NCBI RefSeq assembly: GCF_025821625.1
Contig: NZ_JACKSH010000065.1
Span: 1-64,000, forward strand
Length of the DNA: 64,000 nucleotides
DNA from: Mycolicibacterium pyrenivorans
GTDB taxonomy: Bacteria; Actinomycetota; Actinomycetes; Mycobacteriales; Mycobacteriaceae
Direction: 5' to 3'
Made by a program: the position numbers and the translations under genes. The notes under the pieces are model-generated. The model was not told the DNA's origin. It was given only the letters and a program-made list of their open reading frames with translations, and searched no databases. Shown one piece after another: positions 1 through 7,895 of the stretch (position 1 is its first letter; every line of letters starts with the position of its first letter).

Positions 1-1588
1 AGGATCACATTCAGCCAGAACGAAGGGCATCTCGTAGATGCAACTATCTCACACTCGGCCTGTGGCGTCGGCGGCATTCGATGACCCGAACCTGGTGTCG
101 TGCGCTGGGTTGGTCCCGATCATGGCGTTGGCCCAGCAGTGCGGCCTCAAGGCGTTGACTGACGGGCATCTCAGCGTGCCGACCGATAAGGGCTCCAATG
201 CCGGAGCGAAAGTCGCCTCGCTGGTCGCGGGCATGATCGGCGGCGCCGACAGCATCGAGGACATGAGGCTGCTGCGCCACGGCGCGATGAGAACGGTGTT
301 CGACCGGCCGTACGCACCCTCGACACTCGGGTCGTTCCTGCGGGAGTTCAGCTTCGGCCACGTCCGCCAACTCGACGCCGTCGCATCCCGGTTCCTGGCC
401 GGGCTGCATGCACGAACCCCGCTGCTGGCCGGCATCGATGGCCCGGTCAGGGTCGATCTCGATGACACCATCATCGAAGTGCACGGCTACGCCAAACAAG
501 GTTCCGGCTACGGCTACTCCGGGGTCCGCGGCCTCAATGCGCTGATCGCCACCGTCACCACCGACGTCGGCGCACCGGTGATCACCGGCCAGCGGCTACG
601 CAAAGGATCCTGCGGATCCCCACGCGGGGCCGCCCGGATCGTCGGCGACACCCTGGCCACCGTGGCACGGCTGCGCAGCACCCAAGCCACCAGCAGGCCG
701 CTGGTGCGGGCGGACTCGGCGTTCTACGGGTCTCCCACCGTGGTGGCGGCGATCCGTGGCGGCGCGGACGTGTCGATCACCGTGCGACTGGACTCGAAGG
801 TCAAAGCCGCCATCGCTGCCATCGACGACGATGCGTGGACGCCCATCGAGTACACCGATGCGATCTACGACGAGACCACCGGTCAGTGGATCTCCCGGGC
901 CGAGGTCGCCGAGATCGGATTCACCGCGTTCAGCTCCAAGAAAGCCAGCCAGCAGGTACCGGGCAGGCTGGTGGTGCGCCGCATCCCCGACCTGCGCCCC
1001 ACCGGCGGTGGGCAGGCCACACTGTTCGACGTATGGCGTTTCCACGCCTTCTTCACCACCACCGACCTCGACACCGTCACCGCCGACAAGATCCATCGCG
1101 GGCACGCCATCATCGAACAGGTCCACGCCGACCTGAAAGCCTCCGCCCTGGCCCATCTGCCCTCAGGACGATTCGCGGCCAACAGTGCCTGGTTGGTGCT
1201 GGCGGCCATCGCGTTCAACCTCACCCGCGCCGCGGCCACCCTCACCAGAGGCCGGCTCGCCAAGGCCCGCACCGCCACCATCCGGCGCACCCTCATCTCG
1301 GTCCCAGCACGCATCGCCTCCTCAGCCCGACGCCTCAGGCTGCACCTACCACGGGACTGGCCCTGGGAAACAGCGTGGAACATGCTGTTCAACAGCATCT
1401 TTGACAGATACCGACCGCTCAGAGCCTAACCGCACAGCCACCACCGACCACACGAACCGAAAGACCCACAGGAACAACCCGACTCGCAGGCCGGGCCATC
1501 ATCTGATCCCGCACAACGGCCCACCCCGACTCCAAAGCGCACAACCGAATTTCGCCCCCACGCCGAGGGTCGATCGGTGAATCAAGGC
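1..1588 (+). mobile_element. IS1380-family insertion sequence, left end outside window
   Basis: The element carries one transposase gene (38-1429). Its right end is placed near 1587 because recognisable linalool-dehydratase homology starts at 1592, immediately beyond it, and the last bases read ...GAATCAAGG, whose complement starts with CC as expected of IS1380-type terminal repeats. A TTAA lies at 1589-1592; this could be the target site, but the left flank is not in the window, so no duplication can be checked. No matching inverted repeat occurs in bases 1-37, so the left end lies upstream. The 147 bp between the transposase stop and the right end hold no other gene. Confidence 0.8.
38..1429 (+). 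CDS. IS1380-family DDE transposase
   Basis: This 463-residue protein is the expected full length for the family and shows no frameshift. The candidate catalytic acids are Asp 140/142/143 in VDLDD, Asp226 in the RADSAFYG motif and the Glu of the EQVHADLK motif near residue 361, in the D-D-E order of DDE transposases (DDE_Tnp_1 group). The start at ATG 38 gives the N-terminus typical of actinobacterial members. It cuts and pastes its own element and appears intact, so the copy may still be active if the left end is present. Confidence 0.93.
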   Translation: MQLSHTRPVASAAFDDPNLVSCAGLVPIMALAQQCGLKALTDGHLSVPTDKGSNAGAKVASLVAGMIGGADSIEDMRLLRHGAMRTVFDRPYAPSTLGSFLREFSFGHVRQLDAVASRFLAGLHARTPLLAGIDGPVRVDLDDTIIEVHGYAKQGSGYGYSGVRGLNALIATVTTDVGAPVITGQRLRKGSCGSPRGAARIVGDTLATVARLRSTQATSRPLVRADSAFYGSPTVVAAIRGGADVSITVRLDSKVKAAIAAIDDDAWTPIEYTDAIYDETTGQWISRAEVAEIGFTAFSSKKASQQVPGRLVVRRIPDLRPTGGGQATLFDVWRFHAFFTTTDLDTVTADKIHRGHAIIEQVHADLKASALAHLPSGRFAANSAWLVLAAIAFNLTRAAATLTRGRLAKARTATIRRTLISVPARIASSARRLRLHLPRDWPWETAWNMLFNSIFDRYRPLRA

Positions 1589-1591
1589 TTA

Positions 1592-2785
1592 AGGGTCTGG
1601 GGCTACTGGCGCACACTGAATCTGCTGGGCAATTTCAATGCGGATCCCGACCCGATCAAGAAAGACAACATCATGTTCTCCGGGTTCCTCGGAGACGTGC
1701 TGGGCAACTACGAAGCGGCGACGGGGTCGACGCACTTCGACCAACCGGGATCGCTGAACTTCGTGTGGAAGGACGGGCGGGAGTTCCCGTACGACCACCA
1801 CTCGCTCATCGAGGCGGTGCACCGAAATTTCGAGACCAGCCGCCTGGGCTTCTTTCCCTGTGAGCCCGGTTGGTCGTTCACCGTGTGCAACATCTTCGCC
1901 GCCCAGGGTATGTACGGCCACGACAAGTTGCACGGAACCACCAAGTGGGCAGACTACAAAGACAGGTGGCGACGAACGCTTGACGAGGAATACCTCACTC
2001 CTGACGGCAGCTATTCGCACATCCGGAGCAATTTGACTGGATTATCTTGGGACACAGGGGAGATGCCGGGTGGCGCATACCATGCGCACGCCAGCGGTCG
2101 CTTCATCGACATTTTGCCGGGGCACTACCGGCGGGCGCTGGCGCTTGATCTCAAGGAGGCCAGACCGATAATGGAGGCGTTGTCGGGCATGGTCGCCGAC
2201 GGCAAGCTGGACTTGGAATTGCCTCGGGAACCTGATCGGCACCGTCAGACGTCGACCGCCGTCACGACATGGACGAAGTTGATCGGCGGAGCGGCGTTGG
2301 TCGGCGACGAGACGCTTGCCCGAGCCGCAATTGCAGGGGCTGATGCCCAATTGCCCACCGGCGGGCGTTGGCCCGAACGTCCGCTCGACGGAAGCGCAGC
2401 AAGCATCGGGGGATTCCTGGTAGCGCGGTGGTCAGCGCCGCTGACCCTGGGCGAGTTGAACATTCGGGGATATGTTCCCCCTTCCGGACCGCTGCTGGTT
2501 GATACGGCGTGGGATGACGTTCTCGTTGTGCTTGCACGATCGACCGATGGTCGGTCACTGGATCTGGCGCTCACGCCGAGCGGGGAGCACGACCTGCCCG
2601 ATGTTGGTCTGACGCTGGAGGCACTCGAGCCGCACCGGCGGTACGGGGTCACGAACCGCAGCGGTGACTCGATACGCGAGGTCGCCGAGTTCATTGCCGA
2701 CGCCGACGGTCGAGCCGTCACGTCGATCGCCGTCACCGGGTTCACAAAGCTGCGGGTGGAGACCACCGATTCCGGGAAGGCCTGA
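1592..2785 (+). pseudogene. 5'-truncated linalool dehydratase/isomerase-like protein
   Basis: The reading frame (open from GTG 1577, inside the IS end) gives 402 residues. Homology to linalool dehydratase/isomerase (Ldi) begins at RVWGYW, matching the RVWGDW segment about 100 residues into Castellaniella Ldi, and continues through DPIKKDNIMFSGFL and TGS. The two active-site cysteines of Ldi are kept as C95 (CEP) and C104 (VCN). The N-terminal helices, including the catalytic Asp of Ldi, are missing because the IS1380 element inserted there; the 5' part should lie left of the window. The C-terminus is longer than in Castellaniella Ldi and looks like an added beta-rich domain. The substrate could be a terpenoid or another alcohol; family membership is clear, function is inference. 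Confidence 0.8.
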
Positions 2786-2907
2786 TGATCCTCAACTGCG
2801 ACCGCATCTGGACTGAGATGGTCACCCTGATCTACCGGGTGCGACGCAAGCCGCGGGTGACTAGCGATCCTCCGCCGAGCAAAGCGGCGACACCAAGGCG
2901 CGGATGA
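2785..2907 (+). CDS. possible 40-residue coupled peptide
   Basis: ATG 2785 overlaps the stop of the Ldi-like gene in a TGATG arrangement and opens a 40-codon frame beginning MILNCDRIWTEM and ending with a basic, proline-rich tail. The one-base overlap is the usual sign of translational coupling. No family is recognised and codon evidence is thin at this length. It could equally be a chance frame in the short gap before the convergent MFS gene. Confidence 0.3.
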   Translation: MILNCDRIWTEMVTLIYRVRRKPRVTSDPPPSKAATPRRG

Positions 2908-2927
2908 CTGTTCGGCTGGTGTCGGCC

Positions 2928-4229
2928 TCAGATCTGGCGGAGGGCCGGACCGTTGTCGATGACCGTCTCGTTGAATCCCCTGGCGGCCATAGCGAAACAT
3001 ATTCCGGCAATCACTTGCGCGACAGGTACGACGATGGTCAACGCCCGGCCCAGCGATGCGACGCCGATGTCATCTCGAAGCGCGTCACTGATGAGACCTG
3101 TCAGGAAGGGTCCGGATGCGCCGATGATGGCGGCCGCGGAAAGGAAGATTGCGGACGCGGTGGCACGCAGCTCGGTCGGAACCAGTAGCTGAATGGCCGC
3201 TACGGACGGCGCCATATAGGCGGCTCCCACGATGTAGCTCATCGCGATGAAAAAGACGGCCAGCCCCGGTTGAGTCACTATGAAGCCGAGGATCGAAAAC
3301 GGCAGGGCCACAACTATGACCGCGATGACGAGCCACAGCAGCCAGCGCTTATCCTTGCTCGACAACATGTCGGCCAAACGCCCGACGACCAGGAGGCCGA
3401 GGACTCCGATCGCGCCGCTGGCGATGCCGTACTGCACGCCGACCTCTGACAGCGACATTCCGCGCACGCGCATGAGGTAGGCCGGGGCGAAGGTCGAGAG
3501 CGAGTATCCAGCGATGGAGATGCACGCAACACCCGCCACGATGGCGAGGTAGTTCTGGATACGGAGAAGCTCCCACCATTTGTTGGCTACGGCCTGCGCA
3601 GGTGCGGGGATGGGTGGCATGGCTTGGCGTGGGCCGAGTACCGCCAACAGGAGAGGGGCAGCGGCGACGCTCAGGCCGCCCAGAATCGCGAATGCAGCAC
3701 GCCAGCCGAGGTATTCGGCAAGCATACCCCCGGCGAGCAAGCCGGCTGCGCTGGATATCGGTATTGCGAGGGTGGTGATGGCAAGCGGCGCTGCCCGGCG
3801 TTCCGGGGCGAAGTTGCGGGCCACGTAGGCGTGCGCCGCTGGGTTGCTGCCGGCCTCTCCGATCGCCACACCGATCCGCGTGGCCGCGAGTTGGTACCCC
3901 GATTGGACCACTCCGCCGAGCATCGTCATCGCGCCCCACAGGGTCAGGCACCCGGCGATCACCAGCCCGAATGTTCCCTTGTCGGAGATCCGAGCGATCG
4001 GGATGCCGACAACGGCGTAGACGATCAGGAAGCCGAACCCGTTGATGACTCCGATCGCCGTGTCTGACAGGTGGAGTTCGGCTTTGATCGGTTCAGCGAG
4101 GATCGCGGGCAGGAAGCGGTCGGCGTAGTTCAGCACGCCAACTCCGGTGAGCAGCGCGACGGCTGACCACGCGCGAAGCGGTCGGTGAACCTGATGGGCT
4201 GGATCCCTGACAGTTGTGACTTCGGTCAT
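2928..4229 (-). CDS. MFS transporter (spinster/ACS-like)
   Basis: This 433-residue integral membrane protein has about twelve hydrophobic segments. After a short polar N-terminus it has the LNYADR segment in helix 1, a GIPIARISDKG loop 2-3 motif and the RIGVAIGEAGSNP helix-4/5 motif, all typical of the spinster/anion-cation symporter branch of the major facilitator superfamily. The frame is open for 44 more codons upstream, but ATG 4229 (MTEVTTVRD) fits the family better. It lies convergent to the Ldi-like gene and probably moves a small organic substrate or product of the island across the inner membrane. The substrate is not predictable. Confidence 0.88.
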   Translation of the reverse strand: MTEVTTVRDPAHQVHRPLRAWSAVALLTGVGVLNYADRFLPAILAEPIKAELHLSDTAIGVINGFGFLIVYAVVGIPIARISDKGTFGLVIAGCLTLWGAMTMLGGVVQSGYQLAATRIGVAIGEAGSNPAAHAYVARNFAPERRAAPLAITTLAIPISSAAGLLAGGMLAEYLGWRAAFAILGGLSVAAAPLLLAVLGPRQAMPPIPAPAQAVANKWWELLRIQNYLAIVAGVACISIAGYSLSTFAPAYLMRVRGMSLSEVGVQYGIASGAIGVLGLLVVGRLADMLSSKDKRWLLWLVIAVIVVALPFSILGFIVTQPGLAVFFIAMSYIVGAAYMAPSVAAIQLLVPTELRATASAIFLSAAAIIGASGPFLTGLISDALRDDIGVASLGRALTIVVPVAQVIAGICFAMAARGFNETVIDNGPALRQI

Positions 4230-4470
4230 TGCACCCGGCCTGGCATCTGGACGTTGTGGTTGACAGTGGTTCTCTGGAATGAGCATAGGCGGTTGGCGAT
4301 CCGTGCGGACGAGCGGGAAAGAAGGTATTGTTTTTCGAGTAGAGAATTGATATTTCCGCATACTGGGGCACGTGCGGCGTCATCGGAGCCCTCCCGTTGT
4401 CAATGCGTTGCGGTGGCCTGGGCGTTGTGGGCCGTGTCTTGAGGACGCGCCGAGCGACAAAGGAGATGTG
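4230..4470. promoter_or_regulatory. divergent intergenic region
   Basis: These 241 bp separate the MFS gene (leftward) from the broken reductase gene (rightward), so both promoters should lie here. The stretch 4320-4365 is clearly AT-rich for this genome and would suit a promoter. No clear operator palindrome was seen. Confidence 0.4.
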
Positions 4471-5151
4471 ATGCGTCGAGGCTTTCAGTGGGCGACCGGT
4501 GTCGTTGGCCAGCATACGATCTGCGGAATCGTCAACCAGTCAACTCTTGAGTTGGTCGGAGCGCTGGTATACAGCGGCGCTACGGACGGCAACGACCTTG
4601 GTGAGATATGCGGCATCGGTTCTCTTAAAGTCAAGGCGACCAAGGACCGTGACACCATCATCGCGATGGACGCCGACCGCGTGCTTTACGCGGCGATCGG
4701 CGAGCCGCGGATGGACGACGCTCTTGATGATATTTGCGCCCTTCTGGAGTCGGGCGAGAACATCATCTCCATGACCGTCGCGGGCCTGATCTCTCCGAAG
4801 GCGATGGGGAGGCGATCGCCAGCGGATTGACGATGCGTGCGCCAAGGGCGGCTCGTCATTCCACGCAATCGGCATCGGGCCGGGGTGGGGCCGCCGACGT
4901 GCTGCGGCTCACGGTTTCCGCGCTGAGTCGGCGGATTGACTCAATCAAGGCCTAGGAACTGACGGACTGTGCGACCTACGGCAACGACATCCTCTTCAAC
5001 GTCATGGGGTCTCAACCAGGATCCGATCACCCGGCTCGGGGGTGATCAGGCGCCCGAGTGGCCCCATGGGCACGTCTGTGCGGCCTCGCCGGGCGTCAAG
5101 ACGGTAATCGACATGCCCGTGACCATCGGCCGCGGGACTATCACGCCGTGA
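4471..5151 (+). pseudogene. dihydrodipicolinate-reductase-like oxidoreductase, decayed
   Basis: ATG 4471 follows a good AAAGGAG site and starts MRRGFQWATGVVGQH, the Rossmann start of the mycobacterial dihydrodipicolinate-reductase-like (amine dehydrogenase-like) family, which is normally about 350 residues. The frame stops at 4830. Homology continues in other frames: DACAKGGSSFHAIGIGPGWG near 4835-4895, then ADVLRLTVSALSRRIDSIKA to 4955 followed by an in-frame TAG and ELTDCATYGNDILFNVMG, and finally the family C-terminus VCAASPGVKTVIDMPVTIGRG ending at 5151. At least two frameshifts, one nonsense codon and an internal deletion are needed, so the gene is dead. Confidence 0.8.
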
Positions 5152-5184
5152 TCGCAAAACGTTTCTCACAGGAGGGCTCGGATC

Positions 5185-5820
5185 GTGAGGCGCGAGGTTC
5201 CCGTGATCGTGCTTGCGATGGAGTTCTCGATCACAGACCCAGACCGGGTGCGGACAGTCTTGGATCGCAACCGGGACACCCTCGCCGCGCTCGGTGCCCA
5301 TGAGGTCGTCGTCCATCACTCAGCTGTTGAGCCAACCCGAGTGCTGACGACGATCGGCATCAGGTCGCGACAGCCAGTGCGGCAACTTCTTGGGTCGCAC
5401 TACCTTTTCGATTGGTTCGACGCGGTTGGCCTGGTCGAGGTACCCGCCGTCTTCGCAGGTGACATCGTCTTCCGTCACGACACCGCTGACGCGGCGCCGC
5501 CGGGTCGTGAATTCGTCGTCGCCGCAATCTTTCCCGTACCGCAACCAGAAGAGTTCGTCGCGCAGGTGAAGGCTTCGCTCGGCCGATTCCGCCGATATGG
5601 CATCCGCAAGGTCCGGGTGTACCAAGCATTCGACGACCGTCGCGAGGTGATGCTCCTCTTGACAGTCGACAACCAGCACAGCGCACATCTGTGGCTGTCC
5701 AAGTCCGATGCGGCGGCCGTCTGGCTCGCCTCCGCCGGCGTCGGTATTTACCCGCCCGTCTTCCTCGGATCGGCCGACTTCGACATTGACCTTCCCGAAG
5801 ATCGGGACGTGGGACCCTGA
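5185..5820 (+). CDS. unknown protein with two tandem alpha/beta repeats
   Basis: This is a 211-residue soluble protein of no family I recognise. The start GTG 5185 has an AGGAGG site nine bases upstream; ATG 5218 is an alternative. The chain looks internally duplicated. Residues about 7-92 and 109-200 share the plan: hydrophobic strand, P-x-x-[FV] helix, G-x-x-x-[IV]-x-V strand, a W/DW helix region, and the ending VPAVFAGDIVF versus YPPVFLGSADF. This resembles two ferredoxin-like (dimeric alpha/beta barrel) units, but that is inference. Its stop overlaps the start of the Bfd-type gene by one base, so the two are co-translated and probably act together. Confidence 0.75.
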   Translation: MRREVPVIVLAMEFSITDPDRVRTVLDRNRDTLAALGAHEVVVHHSAVEPTRVLTTIGIRSRQPVRQLLGSHYLFDWFDAVGLVEVPAVFAGDIVFRHDTADAAPPGREFVVAAIFPVPQPEEFVAQVKASLGRFRRYGIRKVRVYQAFDDRREVMLLLTVDNQHSAHLWLSKSDAAAVWLASAGVGIYPPVFLGSADFDIDLPEDRDVGP

Positions 5821-6020
5821 TGTATATCTGCCTATGTCTCGGAGTGACGAGCCACGACGTCACCGACGCGATCAAGGCGGGTGCCATCACCACTAAGCAG
5901 GTGGCCGCCGAGACCGGAGCGAGTTCGCAGTGTGGCCGGTGTCGCCGCAATATCAGAGCCATTATCGACGCTGTGGCCGACGGCTCACGCCCTGTGAGCG
6001 GCACTCAATCGGGTTCATGA
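5820..6020 (+). CDS. bacterioferritin-associated ferredoxin-like [2Fe-2S] protein
   Basis: The 66-residue product has the Bfd cysteine pattern: C-x-C near residues 4-6 (MYICLCLGVT) and C-x2-C at residues 38-41 (SQCGRC). Bfd proteins carry a [2Fe-2S] cluster and in Pseudomonas help release iron from bacterioferritin; related domains serve as electron-transfer modules. ATG 5820 overlaps the upstream stop (TGATG). No bacterioferritin gene lies nearby, and a P450 gene sits 1.9 kb downstream, so a redox-partner role in the island is possible but unproven. Confidence 0.88.
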   Translation: MYICLCLGVTSHDVTDAIKAGAITTKQVAAETGASSQCGRCRRNIRAIIDAVADGSRPVSGTQSGS

Positions 6021-6157
6021 GATCGGAAACGTCCAGAGTGCGTGGACTTCCTGTCCCATACCTGTCGTCGCGACAACCGAGGCTCTGCGCACTGGCCGGC
6101 GGTGCTACTGTAAGCCTGTCGATAGTTGTCTGGGGCCACGATTGGAAGGGTGCGTCG

Positions 6158-6952
6158 ATGGAGTTGGGTGCATGTTTCGCTCGCGAAGGCGGGGGTTTTG
6201 TTCCCGGTTCGACAGCACGGGGTGGGTGGGGCGAGTCCGTCAGCGGTCACGCGGTTGGTGGCCTATTGGCATGGGCGCTCGAACGCGTCGTCGGAGACAC
6301 CGATATGCAACCGGCCAGGCTGACGGTCGACTTGCCGAAGCCAATGGCACTCGAACCCGTTGAACTGCACACCGAAATACTGCGAGACGGTCGACGACTC
6401 CGGCTCATCGAAGCCTCCTTGGCGCAGCGCGGCGCGATCGTCGCCAAGGCGAGTGGGCTGTTTCTCCGGCGATGCGAGCAACCCGGCGGCGACGTATGGT
6501 CGCCGCAGGTTGTGATGCCGCCGTTGCCCTCGGAAGACGATGTGGCTGCTGCGGCACTGTTCATCCGCACCTACGGTTGGGGCGCACCGATGCAGAACCC
6601 GGATCAGGACTGGTCCGGCGAGGCTGGCCGGAAGTACACATGGCTCAATATGACTCAGCCCGCGGTCGACGGCGAAGAACTCACACCGTTCGTACGCGCG
6701 GCAATGGCCGGGGACATCACAGCCTCGCTGGCCAACTGGGGCACCGCAGGCCTGAAATTCATCAACGCAGATTACACCGTGACGCTCAGCCGCCTACCTC
6801 AGGGCCCGGTGCTCGGGCTGGCGGCGGAGGCCCATCACAGCTTCGATGGCGTGGCAACAGGCTCGGCCACACTCGTCGACACCGAAGGGCCGGTGGGGAC
6901 CTGTGTCGCGGTTGCCCTCGCGCACAGCGGGTTTCGGGTACCGCAAGGCTAA
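6158..6952 (+). CDS. TesB-like acyl-CoA thioesterase
   Basis: The 264-residue product is the usual size of a double-hotdog thioesterase (TesB/PF13622 type). The N-terminal hotdog holds GGWGESVSGHAVGGLLAWALE, the equivalent of the substrate-tunnel helix, and the C-terminal hotdog holds the TWLNMTQP and AEAHHSFDGVATGSATLVD strands. ATG 6158 follows a GGAAGGG site; the frame is open further upstream but overlaps the Bfd gene. It would hydrolyse an acyl-CoA, for example to release CoA from a dead-end intermediate of the neighbouring degradation genes. Confidence 0.8.
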   Translation: MELGACFAREGGGFVPGSTARGGWGESVSGHAVGGLLAWALERVVGDTDMQPARLTVDLPKPMALEPVELHTEILRDGRRLRLIEASLAQRGAIVAKASGLFLRRCEQPGGDVWSPQVVMPPLPSEDDVAAAALFIRTYGWGAPMQNPDQDWSGEAGRKYTWLNMTQPAVDGEELTPFVRAAMAGDITASLANWGTAGLKFINADYTVTLSRLPQGPVLGLAAEAHHSFDGVATGSATLVDTEGPVGTCVAVALAHSGFRVPQG

Positions 6953-7167
6953 GCAGCGGCCCGCTTCGGTTCAATTAGATCACTGCGTCCTATCCCTACT
7001 CGGCGGTGGCCGTTAGCGTTGGGATGGACAGTGCCGAGGAGATCGAGTGCCGCCCTGAAGACGGGCCGTGACTGCCGTCGCTCGATAACGGCATCCATAA
7101 AGGGATGTCGTTGCTCGCCGGACAGAAATCCCGATCACCGGGCCTATCGGAGACCTTGGATTCGCGC
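6953..7167. other. intergenic region without recognisable features
   Basis: These 215 bp lie between the thioesterase stop and the 3' end of the broken amidohydrolase. I see no coding homology, clear hairpin terminator or repeat. Part of it may be eroded amidohydrolase sequence. Confidence 0.4.
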
Positions 7168-7561
7168 TCACTCAGCCCTTTGTAGAAGACAACGGGTGGG
7201 GTAGATCACCGCGGCGGTGAGGCTGCCCTGCTCATCCATCAGCTCGAGTCGCGCTTCGTGCTCCTGATAGGCAGGTACGACGTCCATCGCCTCGCCGATG
7301 AACTCGCGGAAGGTTTTTCCTCCGGGATTGCGGCCGTGAAACCATTCCTTGGCACTACCGGGTCGCGCGACGCGCGCGTGTGTGGGATTGGGGATCAATG
7401 TCGCTGAGGTGGTTCTTGAACATGATTTTCGTGCCGCCATCGATTTCGACGTACCGCACTGCTCCGGTGCACTCGCTGGGGAGGTATCGCAACAACGCGT
7501 CGCGGGTTTCGTACATGTGATTGTCGGCGTCGTAGACCGGATAACCAGCGGAGTTCATCAT
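7168..7561 (-). pseudogene. amidohydrolase (TIM-barrel) N-terminal fragment
   Basis: ATG 7561 starts MMNSAGYPVYDADNHMYE, the opening of the amidohydrolase_2 group with the D-x-D-x-H metal-binding start. The frame then runs out at 7355, and homology continues in another frame as LIPNPTHARVARPGS, FREFIGEAMDVVPAYQEHEARLELMDEQG and VIYPT before stopping at 7168. Intact members are about 390 residues, so this is the first third with one frameshift and no C-terminal half. Confidence 0.75.
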
Positions 7562-7748
7562 GCTGCTCTTCCTCTGGGCAGAGAACCGAGCTTCTCAAGA
7601 AGGAGAGCAAAATATCACACAGCGCCGCTGCCCGTGGTCGACCGAACGAATTCGGTCCCGTGACACCCAGGGGTTCCGTCGTCGCGCTAATCGACTGCGG
7701 TGTCGGGCTTCGAGGCTCGGTTACTTGGCACCGGATAGACACATTGTT
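7562..7748. other. intergenic region, probable P450 promoter area
   Basis: The amidohydrolase fragment (leftward) and the P450 (rightward) diverge from about 330 bp of DNA, of which this is the proximal part. No coding homology or clear operator was recognised. Confidence 0.35.
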
Positions 7749-7895
7749 ATGGTTGTGCAGCCGGTTGGGCTAGTGGCCTACTGCGAGATGTTCTCTCGCG
7801 CATTGCAACAGCGCGGGCTGCTGTTGTCCGGGAGCGGGCAGGCACCCGGGGTGACCGTGGTGTTGTCGGTGGTGCGGAAGGGGGCGCCTCTATGA
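7749..7895 (+). CDS. possible 48-residue leader ORF coupled to the P450
   Basis: A frame starting at ATG 7749 (MVVQPVGLVAYCEMF) ends in TGA 7893-7895, overlapping the P450 ATG at 7892 as ATGA. The overlap hints at translational coupling, but no good ribosome site precedes ATG 7749, and no family is recognised. It may be a leader peptide, a gene remnant or chance. Confidence 0.25.
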   Translation: MVVQPVGLVAYCEMFSRALQQRGLLLSGSGQAPGVTVVLSVVRKGAPL

